From: Turnera subulata
Lineage: Eukaryota; Streptophyta; Magnoliopsida; Malpighiales; Passifloraceae
NCBI GenBank assembly: GCA_028386065.3
Contig: JAKUCV010001072.1
Span: forward strand, 65,786 to 129,785
Length of the DNA: 64,000 bases
Reading direction: 5' to 3'
Shown: one piece after another, positions 8,033 through 18,959 of the stretch
Numbering within the stretch: position 1 is the stretch's first letter
Layout of the letters: every line of letters begins with the position of its first letter
Notes under the pieces: generated by a model
The model's database searches: none
What the model was told of the DNA's origin: nothing
Seen by the model: the letters and a program-made list of their open reading frames with translations, nothing else
Program-made: the position numbers and the translations under genes

Positions 8033-9928
8033 TACCCCAAACTGAAGATTTTGCTTGTCCTCAAGCAAACAGAAAAGAAAAGAAAATATGATTTTTAAAG
8101 GATATAAGGGCAATTCCAATGCATCAAATTTTCACTAGGTTTCTTCCTTGTGAAGTCTCAATTCAGGCATTCTCTTATTTTCCTTCAAAACTGTATCAAC
8201 TTCCTTGTCAGTAATTTTTGTCATTAAAATCACAGGAATAATTTCGCAATTAGCCCCCATTCTTCTGCTATTTGAGAGAATTCTGCTAAAGTCTGAAAAT
8301 TGAAAGCATCACCTCATATGCATGCCCATTACCTCTTGTCTCTATAAATGTGCATAAGTCATCAAGCTAGGATCACTAGGAGTTGACTGTGTTGTATTGG
8401 GGTTAGGTGAGGGTTGTCAAAGGAAGGTGGACTGATTGCGCAAGGGTCAATGGCCTGTGAACTCGATTTCTCTTAGTTCTATTTATGAACAGCCTGAGAC
8501 TGTATAGAGACTGTTGACTTCATGTTTTCTGAGGTCTCATGCTATTCAGAAATTGTACCCCAATGCTTTAGCCACTTTTTGGTGTAGTCACTGACTCCAA
8601 CAGATGGATTGGATTTGTGTTCTTGGGTGGAGTATGATTCTTCAGAAGTTGCCCTTGTCCTTCCTCCCTTTCTTTATTTTATTTTTTTTCTTCCCATATT
8701 TTTCATTTTCTTTTTTCCTTTTGCAAGGGAGGAGGGAGTACATGCATCTGGTGGTATTCAAAATTTTTTGTGCTTGGTTGAGTATGGGCAATCTCATTTC
8801 TAATTTTGATCGAATCTTGCTCACAGGCTCAAGGATAGGGTGAGGCTGTTTGAAGGAATTTATGCCCTTAGACACTGATGGCCCCTGCTCTGGCTGCAAA
8901 TGGTTAAGGTAGGATGAGCAGGATAAATGAATGACTTGGGGCCATCTCAATCGGCTCAAATGGATTTGCAAGGGTCTGATGAGTGAGGTGTGGATTTGTG
9001 TGGTCTGTAGGTATGCCAAAGATGGCCTAGATCCTTTCCTTGCTTAAAGATTCTGCTTTAAATTTTGCCTTGACAGAGGTAAGGGCCTGTTCTAAGATAG
9101 ACAGGCTGAGCCTGTTTCGTTTAGAAAATTTTTTTAACAGGATACATCTCATCTGACAGAATTCATGGAATGCAGTTGCTTGATTATTCTTGTTCTTCTC
9201 ATTTTGAGAAAATAAGACAAGTCATGATATTAGAATCTAAGCAGAGTTAAATGGAAAAAGAGAAGGTGCATAAATTTAAGGACAGGCTCACACTGGGACA
9301 AAAATACTGAAAATAGAAGAAATTTGAGATTGCATTGAACATCAGAAAATACACAAGGTATAAAATGGCAAAATTGCACAGTAAATACCCCAAACTGAAA
9401 ATCTACAGTGTCCTCACTGCAAAAACTAAACAAAACACGGTGAAATACTACAACAAACAAACGCAAAGTAAACACACAACTGAAATCCAAAATACTAGTC
9501 TAAGATGGATAAACACAAAATACCCCAAACTGAAAGTCAAGCTATATGGTGTGGGGTTAGTTATCCTAAACTAGACTCTAAGGTGCTGTAGTAATGGGGA
9601 GGGAGTGAGGTGTTAGAATAAGGCAGAAGTTCAACACAGGCTTAGCCTGTGGTGAGCCTGTGTAAGCATCAGAATACCCTTTTTGCAAAATAATTGAGGT
9701 TAACTATCAAAAGAATGCAGAAGAACTTCCCTGACAAATTTCTGACTTGATGATTCCCCCCTCCATCGATTGCAACACTTGATTATTAAAAACAAAAGAA
9801 ACACACAAAGAAAAGAAAAAATAATCCGAAAAAAATAGAGGAATAAAAGAAAGCTGAAAAATTACCACACTTGGTTTTTCCCCAAGTGTGTGCTTCTTTT
9901 ACGTCTTTTAGCTGGACACCTTCCTTGT
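8033..9928 (-). other. 3' noncoding region of Athila A with PPT
   Basis: No gene is seen. The region has an A-rich stretch (9300-9540) with repeated CCCCAAACTGAAA-like pieces on the plus strand. It ends (minus strand) in CTTGAGGACAAGC and a tract reading CAGTTTGGGGTA, the usual sequence just before the 3' LTR in Athila elements. Five or more palindromic motif copies lie here (8489, 8823, 9101, 9282, 9636). Confidence 0.6.
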
Positions 9929-11200
9929 TTAAGAGGTATGAGGGTTTTGGCGAGGTTGAATCTCCCTAAAAATGCCCATGATAGGGTGATAAATTTTCAA
10001 CCTCTTTCGATGGGCTATGAAGGGGCTGACCCCGTCACCATCATTCTCCATTTCTCCATGAGGGAAACAATGAAGAGTGGTAAATAGACCAGACCACTTG
10101 GATCGTCTTGTACCCCGGAAAAGGACTTGGTCTTCCTTCTTGAAAGCGCGCTTGATGTTTTGACAATTGTGCCTTTTTATGGTTCTCTCCTTGTAAACTA
10201 TGATGTTCCCATTCATATCCAAATGCACTTCATTCAATTCTGGAGGGAGAGGTTTTTTCTCAATTTTTGGTGCAAAATCATCAGCTCTAGTTTGACTGAT
10301 AGGCAGCTGCTGCTGAACAGGTTGGTGGATAGGCTGAGCCTGTCTTGGCTTATTTTTGTCGTCAATAGTGTCAACCTGGCAGCAGGTGCTGAAGTTCAAA
10401 TCTGACTTAAGGGCCTGGAGCATATTGAAATTCATCGTATTTTTTCCAACTCTCAGTATCACCCTTCCTTCCTCAACATCAATCAATGCCCTAGCCGTGG
10501 CAAGAAAAGGTCGCCCTAAAATGATAGGTGTGTGGACATCCAATGCCATATCTATGACCACAAAATCAACAGGGATATAAAAATCACCGACCTTTTCGGA
10601 AACATCCTCTATTACTCCCACAAGACACACAAGTGAGCGGTCAGCAAGTTGGATTTTCTTCCTTGTGGTCTTGATATTTCCAAGGTCTATGCTTTGAGTG
10701 ATGATAAATGGTAACAGGCTGACACTGGCTCCTAGATCACATAGGGCTCCTTCAATTTTCTTGTCCCTAATGTTACAAGGTATTGTGAAACTTCTTGGGT
10801 CTGAACATTTTTTGGGTGGTTAGTGTGGAATGAGAGCACTCCCCTAGGCTATCATAGCTACAGTCTCAATATCATCAATGGTTCTCTTAATTGTCAGATT
10901 GTCCTTGAGGAATTTAGCATATGAAGGAATTTGTGTAACCACATCACTGAAGGGCAGACTGACATATAGCTTACTCAGCATTTCCTTGAACTTACGGAAT
11001 TACTTCTCCAGCTTGGATTTGTGGTATACTTCTAGGTATGGGAGAGGAGGTTGATAGGGTTGAACAGTCTGAGGCTATTTTTCAGCTCTTTTTGTGCTAA
11101 CAGGCTCAGCTTGTGTCTGTACTATCTGTCCCAAGCTGGATGTTGATGCTGGTTTCTTGATCTTCTCCACAGCTTCTGGCAGTTTTGGAACTTTTTCTCT
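9929..11200 (-). pseudogene. Athila A protease fused to integrase C-terminal tail
   Basis: The frame has early stops (for example near 11054 and 10820) and is then open from 10800 to 9929. The aspartic protease is clear: CDLGASVSLLPF at about 10710-10740, a QLADRS block, FYIPVDFVVIDM and PIILGRPFLATARALIDV. After KPLPPEL the sequence jumps to an integrase tail (YKERTIKRHNCQNIKRAFKK, then RSKWSGLF and RKRLKIY), where the order in full elements would be RT, RNase H and the integrase core. About 2.5 kb of coding sequence is therefore missing. The join looks clean and in frame. Confidence 0.8.
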
Positions 11201-11715
11201 TTATTCTCTCCCACTGCGAAGAATCATAGCGTTGCAATGTTCAATCCTTGGATTCTCTATTAGTTTTCCTAGAAGAGCTCCTTGTTGGCTAGTTGATAGT
11301 GTGGCCTGTTGTGCTATTTGATTTTCAAGGATTCTGTTGTGGGATTTGATTTGATTGATCTCCTCACTCATTTTATTCTGGTTTTCCAGGATGGATTGCA
11401 GCATGCTCATCATGTCAGAGTTGTTGCCTTGCTGTCCTCCTTGATTCTGCCTCTGGTACTGAGGCTGTCCACCATGGTTCTGTCTTTAGTACTGGGGCTG
11501 TGAAGGATTTCTTTCTTCGTTCGGTGATCTCCAGGAGAAATTTGGGTGATCTCTCCAAGCTGGGTTGTAAGTATTCCCATATTGACTCTGCATTTGCTGG
11601 ATATAGTGGGCTTGTTCAGAATCACATTCGGTAAAAAGTGGGCAACTAGATGTACCGTGAGGTCCTCTGCATCCTTCATAGGCTGAGCCTATGACTACAG
11701 CTGCTTTGACTTGAG
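11201..11715 (-). pseudogene. Athila A gag C-terminal part, shifted frame
   Basis: In the frame shared with the protease the sequence reads through a Cys/His motif (EGCRGPHGTSSC), FTECDSEQAHYIQQMQ, then Gln/Asn-rich repeats and a coiled coil (MMSMLQSILENQNKMSEEI) ending in NAMILRSGR. These are standard C-terminal features of Athila gag. The breaks seen are the frameshift from the capsid frame, a TAA at 11486-11488 and a TAA at 11201-11203. A palindromic motif copy (11678-11692) lies inside the coding sequence just before the Cys/His motif. Confidence 0.7.
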
Positions 11716-12419
11716 ACCCCTAACTGCTTTCGAAGTGCTTCTATTTCTGCCTCTAGCTTGGTTACTCGTTCTGCAGCAATTGTTCTAGAGGCCTTGACAC
11801 CCTTAATTTGGGTTTTCCTCTTGGATAGGGCTTCAAGAATAGCGACTCCATCATTGTAATCGTTATCCAAGAATGCTCCATTGGCCATTTTGTCCAAAGT
11901 ATTTTGACCTTCATTGCATAGGCCGCAATAGAACTGTTCAAGTTGCACAGCCTCATCAATTCGGTGGTTTGGGCATCTCCTTAGTAATCCCTTGAAGCAC
12001 TCCCAAGCATCTCGAATTGATTCATCATAGCGTTGAGAAAAGCCGATAAGCTGCTGCCTGAAACTTGCAGCTTTTCTTGATGGAAGGTATTCTTTCAAGA
12101 AAGCTCTAACTAGACTGTCCCAGTCAGTGAAGTGGCCTGCTTCATGGTTGTTGAGCCATTCAAATGCTGCATCTCTGTGTGAGAATGGGAACACTCTCAT
12201 GTACAGATGCTCCTTGGTCATCCCTACTATGTTAACTGTGCTGCACACCCGCATAAAATTCTGCAAGTGCGAGTTTGGATCTTCAGAGCGTGTCCCTCCA
12301 AAAGTGCGCCTCTCCAGTATGCTGAGCAGGTTTGTTCGGATCTCATATGGGGCATCTACATCTGGAATGGTTATGCTGTTGTGGATTATGGTGGTTGGTG
12401 GTTGTAGGAGCTGGGACAT
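11676..12419 (-). CDS. Athila A gag
   Basis: The 247-codon frame encodes a retrotransposon gag capsid domain. Recognisable blocks are FGGTRSEDPNSHLQNFMRVC near the start, RVFPFSHRDAAFEWLNNH, LVRAFLKEYLPSRKAASFRQ and a C-terminal coiled coil (VTKLEAEIEALRKQL). The true N-terminus may be longer, since 12420-12680 lies between the PBS and this start. The frame shifts at about 11715, and the last eleven residues before the stop at 11676 are out of the true frame. The zinc-finger part continues in another frame. Confidence 0.8.
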   Translation of the reverse strand: MSQLLQPPTTIIHNSITIPDVDAPYEIRTNLLSILERRTFGGTRSEDPNSHLQNFMRVCSTVNIVGMTKEHLYMRVFPFSHRDAAFEWLNNHEAGHFTDWDSLVRAFLKEYLPSRKAASFRQQLIGFSQRYDESIRDAWECFKGLLRRCPNHRIDEAVQLEQFYCGLCNEGQNTLDKMANGAFLDNDYNDGVAILEALSKRKTQIKGVKASRTIAAERVTKLEAEIEALRKQLGVSSQSSCSHRLSL

Positions 12420-12689
12420 GGGGGTGTAGGGCCGAACAGACTGAGCCTATTCAATGCCCTGGTGCGCTCCTTCGTTGGGTCTGTCTGCCATGTTTTGTTG
12501 CTTTTGTTTGTTCTTCTTGCGAATCCGGCGGGATTTCTTTTCAATTTCCTGGTAGAAGATTAGAGCTGGCTGCTTGCTCTTAGTTTGGGGCATGCACCAC
12601 TTGAAAACTTGAAACTAGAAAAAGAAAAGGGTTAAAATATAAAAAGCCTAATAAATTAAAAATTAAAAAGCAAAAGAATCAAGCGCCAG
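12420..12689 (-). other. Athila A leader between PBS and gag
   Basis: The stretch holds no separate gene. The minus strand runs from the PBS through A/T-rich sequence to gag. A few codons upstream of 12419 may belong to gag. One palindrome motif copy (12436-12450) is here. Confidence 0.4.
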
Positions 12690-12707
12690 TCCCCGGCAAC
12701 GGCGCCA
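12690..12707 (-). other. Primer binding site of Athila A
   Basis: The minus strand reads TGGCGCCGTTGCCGGGGA, the 18-base primer site typical of Athila and related gypsy elements and assigned to tRNA-Asp. It lies six bases from the LTR end. Confidence 0.85.
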
Positions 12708-12713
12708 AAAACT

Positions 12714-14759
12714 TGATGCGGTCACAAATGGTTCCTGCAAGTGCACAGGGTAGTTGTAGTACTTTATCAAGGTCGTATCTACAGGGACTGACTTGATCCT
12801 GTTACTCTTTAATTAGATGAATTAGGCTTGAAACAATTGAACAAAAGTGGATTTTGGATGAATAGTATTTGAAATGTGAATTAGGCAAGAGAGTAAAAAG
12901 TAAGAACAGAATTGATGTAGGAAAAGATCAGATTTAGTGAAGTTTTAGGCATCTGGGGTTCACATGCCCTGCTTTTATGCTCTAAATTGCTCAACAGCAT
13001 CATATAAGCTGGCCTGTTTGACGCCCTATGTTTAATAAGATGTCTTAAAGGGGCTCCCAACCTAGTGCACTTTCGATCCTATTGATAGTTCTCCAAGCTT
13101 CCAACTACCCCCTGTCACTAGAATAGACGTCCACTTAGGGGTGAAGTTTAGTGTTGGTGCTAAGTGCCACAGTCTCTCTCTATCTTCTTTTGAACGGCTA
13201 GAGAGGGAAGGCCGACTATTGTTGGTCTAGTACACCTGGCTTCTCCTTTCGGTCCTTCACCAAGCTACTACTTGATTAAAAATAAGCTTCTCAACATTCA
13301 ATCAAGATTCAGATCAAAATGGCATTATCTTCTCGACTGTGCTGCAATAGGCTGAGCCTGTGTTGAGCCTGTCGATAACACAAGATCGATTATAAGATTA
13401 GTTCTTGCAGGCACTCTCAACCTATACTAAACCCATTTGTTTTCACTCACAGGTTCCTCCCAGGATTCTCACTCGTCCTAATGCTTTCGCATCGATGAAA
13501 CCAAGGGGATTAAGACTTGGTGTTGGGGTTAATTCCTCAATTAGTTCCTAACTTCTGTCAAAACTAAGAACTAAGGGTTGGTTGTTGTTTTTCCAGCAAC
13601 TATGGTTTCTCCTTTCGGTCCTTCACCTAGCTACCTATAATCATGCTTGGGTTTGATCAAGACTCAGACATGGAGCAAGTTTGCAATAACCAAAACAAAA
13701 AAAAAAGTTAAGAACATAAGATGAGCAATTTATTGCAATAAGAACAAAGACATGCTTCAGCCTTCAACCTAAGAGGGGTTATTTAATTCATAATCTGAAT
13801 TACAAAATTAATGGGAATAAAGGTTGGCATAAGGATTGGAACAAATCTGGAGGTTAGGGACAACACGATTTCTGCCCAGAAAAGGGCTGCAGAATCGTGT
13901 TTCCCCTTGAACCCTTTGTTCCAAAACTTCTGCAGATATGGGTGTTTGATCGATGGTGTATTCGATCTCAATTTCTTCCTTCTTCTTTCTATTTATAGGC
14001 GCGGATCCTCTTCTTCTCCCTTCTCACACTTATTGGAAGGTATGGAGTTGGGCAAGTTGGTTTTCAGTTGCCCATCATGTTCCTCGGGGTAAGGCGCCAT
14101 GGGAAGTGTGCTGATAGGTTGAATCCTTCAGATCTGCCGGTTTTTGAAAACTTTTTGGGGAGGATAATATTTCTTTATTTGCAATGTTCTTTGGGTGAAA
14201 TGATTATTGCCTCTTCCCCATGCCTAAAGTCTTCTGAAACGCTCAGGTTATGATTGCAGGGTTGAAAGTTCTGCAAGTGGCGAAGCACTGCAAGTGGCTG
14301 AGTTTTATATTCTTTCTTTGCTTTTTTGGTTATCTGCAGATTCCACAGGGTGAGCCTGTGGTGGGCCTGTGTGCAATCCTTCTTGATTCTTCCAAGCAAT
14401 CGATTCCTGCTTCTCTTGCGATTGATGTGGTGGTGTGGAGGCTTCGAGTATCAGGGCAAGGGTAGTGAAATCCAGTGGATAACTTGTGATTGGAGAGGGA
14501 TTCGTGGCCTTTTACTGATTCTGCAATGAACAACAGTCTCGAAACAGGCTCAGGTTGTGGCAGAGGCTGTTTCTTCGAAATCTCTAGTAAAATCTCTAAA
14601 ATTCCTTCGAAATGCACCTGGAATCACTAATCATACAGTAAGGGATGGAATTTAAGGGAATATTATGAAATAATGCAAAGCAAGACATATAGTCATGATA
14701 AATGAGAGAAAATATATCTAAAAATCATGCCTAAAACTATGCATATTTCATGTGCCTCA
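12714..14759 (-). repeat. 5' LTR of Athila A
   Basis: The boundaries come from the TSD at one end and the PBS at the other. On the minus strand it starts TGAGGCACATG and ends CCGCATCA, next to a six-base spacer and the PBS. Its length is 2046 bp. No second copy is in the window. Three palindrome-motif sites (13347, 14345, 14544) lie inside it. Confidence 0.8.
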
Positions 14760-14786
14760 TAAGGCATGGAAGAATCTTGAATTACG
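14760..14786 (-). mobile_element. LINE F, part 4 (27 bp between Athila A and Tat T1)
   Basis: This short piece of LINE separates two insertions. It holds the taagg TSD copy of A and the ttacg TSD copy of T1. With the neighbouring pieces it completes a LINE motif reading WLKLGDRNSRFFHA. Confidence 0.75.
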
Positions 14787-14796
14787 TGTGAGAACC
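14787..14796 (-). repeat. Terminal 10 bp of the T1 3' LTR, cut off by Athila B
   Basis: TGTGAGAACC is the outer LTR end. It rejoins 20385 (CGACCCAAAATCAC) once B and one gaacc copy are removed, matching the intact LTR end at 28402 (TGAGAGAACCTGACCC). Confidence 0.8.
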
Positions 14797-14830
14797 TGAT
14801 GCGTTTTATTTACGCGTGACTTTTTCAAAT
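14797..14830 (-). repeat. 3' LTR remnant of Athila B (34 bp)
   Basis: These bases match the inner end of the 5' LTR (15396-15429) at 33 of 34 positions and then diverge abruptly. Confidence 0.8.
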
Positions 14831-15233
14831 CACAATTCTCCGTGAAGGTCTGTAGATGTTGATTCGGGTCCTCATTATCCAAGCCTCCAAATTGTTCCTA
14901 TTGCACCATGTGAATGAGTGTTGTCTTCAGTTCGAAATTGTTGGCATTGATCGCTGGCCTTGCAATGCTCGACTTCACAATATCCAAACTCGGTGTTGCG
15001 TAGTCACGCAATGTCTTGTTTCCTTTTTCTGCCATGATGACTGTCTTGAATTTATCTGCTACAACCTCTGCTTCCTCTTCTATTTCAGTGTCTTGAAGAA
15101 ACTCCACAGGCTCCACGACTTGCTTCTGCTTTCGCTTGTTCGCGTGTAGTTGCTTGTGTAAGGTTCTCTCGATCTCCAGATTGTTCTCAGGAATTGGACT
15201 CGATGAAGCACCGCGTCTCGTCTTGGGCATCAA
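14831..15233 (-). pseudogene. Athila B gag N-terminal fragment
   Basis: The frame starts MMPKTRRGASSSP and carries a basic N-terminus, an acidic stretch and the conserved Athila block SSIARPAINANNFELK. A TAG at 14898-14900 interrupts it. Beyond the stop the frame reads QFGGLDNEDPNQHLQTF and then runs straight into the last 34 bp of an LTR at 14830. The missing remainder is the deletion that collapsed element B. Confidence 0.75.
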
Positions 15234-15368
15234 CCAAAGTCGGCAACACTACAAAAAAAAGAAAACAAAAATCGATTAAAGAAAATAAAAAGAAATAAAA
15301 GAAAACTAATGCAAAAAATAAAACATAAAGTAATCTAGCTGCAATCTCAATAGTATTAAAACTATTTG

Positions 15369-15387
15369 TTCCCCGGTAATGGTGCCA
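15369..15387 (-). other. Primer binding site of Athila B
   Basis: The minus strand reads TGGCACCATTACCGGGGAA, a slightly decayed form of the site in element A (TGGCGCCGTTGCCGGGGA), eight bases from the LTR end. Confidence 0.75.
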
Positions 15388-15792
15388 GAAAAGCTTGATG
15401 CATTTTATTTACGCGTGACTTTTTCAAATTTATAATTCTTGATCAATTCACAACACAACACAAAAATAACTCACGAGTAAACGCAATGATTGTTAACTAC
15501 AAGCGCACGGTGTACTATGTAGTGTAGTAGTCTAATCAAGGTCGATCCACGGAACAAGGGAAATAATTACTATCCAATTTCACAGCTTATGATTATCTAG
15601 GCAAATCAAATCAAAGAAGGTGTAGGGTGATGTCGAAACTAACAAATAAAAAAAATAAAATCGCAAACTTAATCTAAAGCAAAGTTCTATCAATATCGAA
15701 AGCAATCTAGGAAATCGGGGTTCACACAATTACTATCTAGGTTTATTATGCATGGATGTCGATTTCAATGTTGATGTGTGATTGTGGGCAAT

Positions 15793-18700
15793 TGAAACGT
15801 CGCGACCCGTATTTACCATACACAGTAAATACGTGCCGGAACTGTGACGACCCAACCAAACCAAGCCCAGCATACAGTGTATACAACAGTAACTCGGGCT
15901 CAACAGCCCAAAATAAAAACATCAATAACAACAAAACCGGCCCAATGGCCCAACAATAGCAAAAATAATGCACAGCGGAAGACTTAATAACTCACAAGAC
16001 ATTGTATGCGACACATGATGCAAACTATGGATCCATGTCCTGTCCAAGGGATAATGCCGCAGCCTGTCTGGAATGCATCAAACCTGTACCACAAATAACT
16101 CTTCCTACGGGATGAAAGCCCGCAGGTGAGGGGTGAGTCCGAAGTGCTCACCGACGAAGGATAGACAATCAATATGCAACACTATAAGTACTCAAGGTCA
16201 AAAACAGGTAAAAACCACCAAAATACACCAAACCGAAAGACTTGACCCAAAACCGGTCCAAGACCAAAAAGACTAAAACAAAAATCCAATTTTCCAATTT
16301 TATCTTTCCGGGCCCCGTCACGGATAAGCTAGGGGTCAGACCTGGTTATCAACATATTCAGGGTGCCAAACCAAATCCAAGAGAACCCAGGGATCGACAT
16401 CCCAAAAATACGAACCCAGGGATAGACATCCCAAAAATAATCACGGGATAGACATCCCAAGCATAGACATGCTTATCACAAGTAACCCAGGTCACGGCCA
16501 CCACGAAACAGTCTTAAACCATCAAGTCGTACCACTACTTACCACGTGACTATTATATTATCATCATCAAAATCGAATCACAAGGATCAACATCCCTAAC
16601 CAAAATACCGGGATAGACATCTCTATCCAAAATCAAGGATCGACATCCTTTTCACATTTTATTATTTATTCCATTACTCTTAATACCCAAAAGACACAGT
16701 AATAAATATCCAAAAAACCAATCAAGATACTGGGATAAACATCCCGACAACAATCAATACCATGGGATAAACATCCCTAATCAAACCACACCAAATGCAA
16801 CATCCAACAATGCAATAATCATCAAACACAATAACCGAGTAATACAGGCACATATTGAAGGAAATCCATCCTCACCTTGGCCGATTACTCAACTCCGGAG
16901 ACAATGACCGGTCCGACGCCGGCTCCTCGGGAAACTGCCCGATATCAAAACCTATCCAAAAAAACAATATACTCACATAAATGCACATAATCGGTATACT
17001 ATGATGCCAAAACTGCGAAATAACCCATCCCGGTTCATATCTATTTTATTATCAACTTCTACCGAAAATATTATACCATACGTATATCCGAATATAATTT
17101 CGGTACCATACTTTAATTAAAACTCTTTTCAAAGTATTTTCAAAGTATTTTCATGAATTAATTATACTTTTCCCAAAATATAATAACCATAATCCTCTCG
17201 AAAGATAACATATGTATATATATTTTCCAAAATATTTTTATAAAACTATTTACCATAATATAATTACCCAATATCATTATTTATCAACAATATATATATT
17301 AATCATATGATATATATGCTATTTTCCAGAAAGTATAAATTCATAAAAGCTTATTCAGAAAATAAATACAAGTTATTAAATAGGTACTTTTATTTTCTAA
17401 AGACAAAATACATTTCCTAAAACAATAATAATTTCCACATAGTTATCAATTTTCTGAAATATAAATTATGTATTCTATAAATATTTTCCAAAGGTATTAC
17501 CATAATTTTCCAGAAAAATAATAACATATTTCTTTAATTTTCCAGAAAATATGTATTGTATTTATCTTTTTCTAAACACATAATAATATTTTCCAACCCA
17601 GAATATAATTACCTTTAATTTACCAAATTAATATGTCTAAGTATTTTTTTCCTAAAACATAACCATATAGTAGGTATACCAAAATAATTATATCTGGTCA
17701 AATTAATTATTTGTTCTATTTTCCAGAAATTATATAATTTATTAATCATATATATATATATATTTTTTATTTATTTTTTTAAACCGGACTGGGCCAAATA
17801 GTGCAAGCCCAGCCCAGTCCTTAACCTCCTAATAGTCCAGTATGTCCATACCCACAACCAAACCCGTTAGCCCAAGCCCAAAATCAATCCAACCCAAACC
17901 CAGGTCAACCCTAGTGAATTCGGGCCAAACCCATCACAAACGGGTCGACCCGCGTGCTGATAACAACCTGCCAATGCTCCCCTTGGGGAGCCCGATGGCG
18001 GCGCGGGAGCAAAGGAAAACGAGGTGGCGACGGCACGAGCAGAGGCGGCGGCTGCACGGAAGGAGGCGACGGCGCGAGGCTGCAGGTGGGGGAAAGGACC
18101 ACTGAGGCGTGACCCGCTTGTCACTGCAGTTCGTGCGGCAGTGGAGGCTTGTAGCGGTGGCCGGTGGGCTGTTCGCTGGTGGCGACGTAACGCGACGGGA
18201 ACACGTACGGCGGCGTGTGAGAGGTCGGTCTGGCGACGCGGCCTCGGCAATCTGCAACGAGGGAACGGTCAGGAGAGGAGGCGGATCCGACGGCGGCTCT
18301 CCTTGTCGGGCCGTTCTCTAGAGGCGGCACTGCTGTAGTTCGCAGGGACAGGGCCTATGTCTTTCGGTGGTGGCGAGCAGAGTGACGGCGACAGAAGGCT
18401 GGGCACGAGAGGAAGGAGGAAAAGCAAGGTGGCGAGGGTGGCCGGTCGGTGGCGTGTATGTGTGTTTGGCGGTGGTTCGTATATTGTGTTGTGTATATGG
18501 TTTTTGTTTGAATTTTTTGTGTTTACAGAGGAAGGTACGGGAGCTGGGCAGAATTTTTGGTGCAGAGAAAAGAAAATGAAGAAGAGTAGTTTGAGTGAAA
18601 ATGAAGTTGGCAGAGTCACGGGAAAAGAAAGAAACAAAGCAGATCACAGGTTACACAGGAAGAAGGCGGCTGCGAGACTCAATCACGCAGTCGTGCCCGG

Positions 18701-18959
18701 ACCAGACCAGAAAATAACTGTAATACCCCCTTTGTTATTTTTCGGTGTGATTTTTCTGAGGATTCCGGGACCCGAAAAATACCGACTTAGGCCCGAAAAA
18801 TCCACGGAAAAATTTCGAGCGCGGAAAAAGACTCGGTTTCGAAAAACAACGCCCGATTTACCTTGAATTATTTACCCAAGATTATTTCATTCGGTAAATC
18901 ACTGTAGAAAGAATTTTACAGTCCCGGTAAAAATCCAAATTTTTACCCGGGCTGTTACA
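15793..18959 (-). mobile_element. Solo LTR of a Tekay/Del-like chromovirus
   Basis: A 3167-bp insertion with TSD gcaat at 15788-15792 and 18960-18964 and TG...CA ends. On the minus strand it begins TGTAACAGCCCGGGTAAAA. A GC-rich CT-tract region (18700-17930), a long AT-rich region (17790-17000) and a GGTGAGCACTTCGGACTCACC-type block (16120-16160) are as seen in long Del/Tekay LTRs. There is no internal domain or PBS. The frames at 17840-18860 are low-complexity, Arg or Pro rich and overlap on both strands, so I take them as chance. Confidence 0.75.
16390..16780. repeat. GGGATnGACATCCC inverted-repeat array
   Basis: About nine copies by eye within the solo LTR: 16393, 16418, 16445, 16461 (GCATAGACATGC), 16583, 16609, 16635, 16733 and 16764. 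The arms vary but co-vary (for example AAGGAT with ATCCTT at 16635 and GCAT with ATGC at 16461), so the self-complementarity is kept. Confidence 0.75.

Larger units (their letters stand above)
8489..14570. repeat. Dispersed palindromic motif of Athila A (ACAGGCTGAGCCTGT)
   Basis: Sites read by eye, some imperfect: 8489-8503, 8823-8849, 9101-9115, 9282, 9636-9662, 10329-10343, 10714, 11062, 11100-11114, 11678-11692, 12436-12450, 13347-13372, 14345-14372, 14544-14570. The core is an inverted repeat AGGCT-n-AGCCT. Several sites add a second GAGCCTGT half 11 bp on (9636, 13347, 14345). The sites lie in the LTR, in the 3' noncoding region and inside gag and protease coding sequence. Confidence 0.75.
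8033..14759 (-). mobile_element. Athila-type gypsy element A, internally deleted, single LTR
   Basis: The element is flanked by taagg at 8028-8032 and 14760-14764. Read on the minus strand it has a 5' LTR (14759-12714), a PBS, a gag with one frameshift, a protease, a short integrase tail and a long noncoding 3' region that ends at a PPT-like GTTTGGGGTA next to the TSD. RT, RNase H and the integrase core are gone. No 3' LTR is present although the TSD is intact, because LINE sequence resumes directly. The internal sequence carries many copies of a palindromic motif near ACAGGCTGAGCCTGT. Confidence 0.85.

Noticed and set aside
17842..18866. Arg-rich and Pro-rich open frames on both strands
   Set aside because: They overlap in many frames within a GC-rich part of a solo LTR, have low complexity, and match no family. 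Open frames are expected there from base composition.
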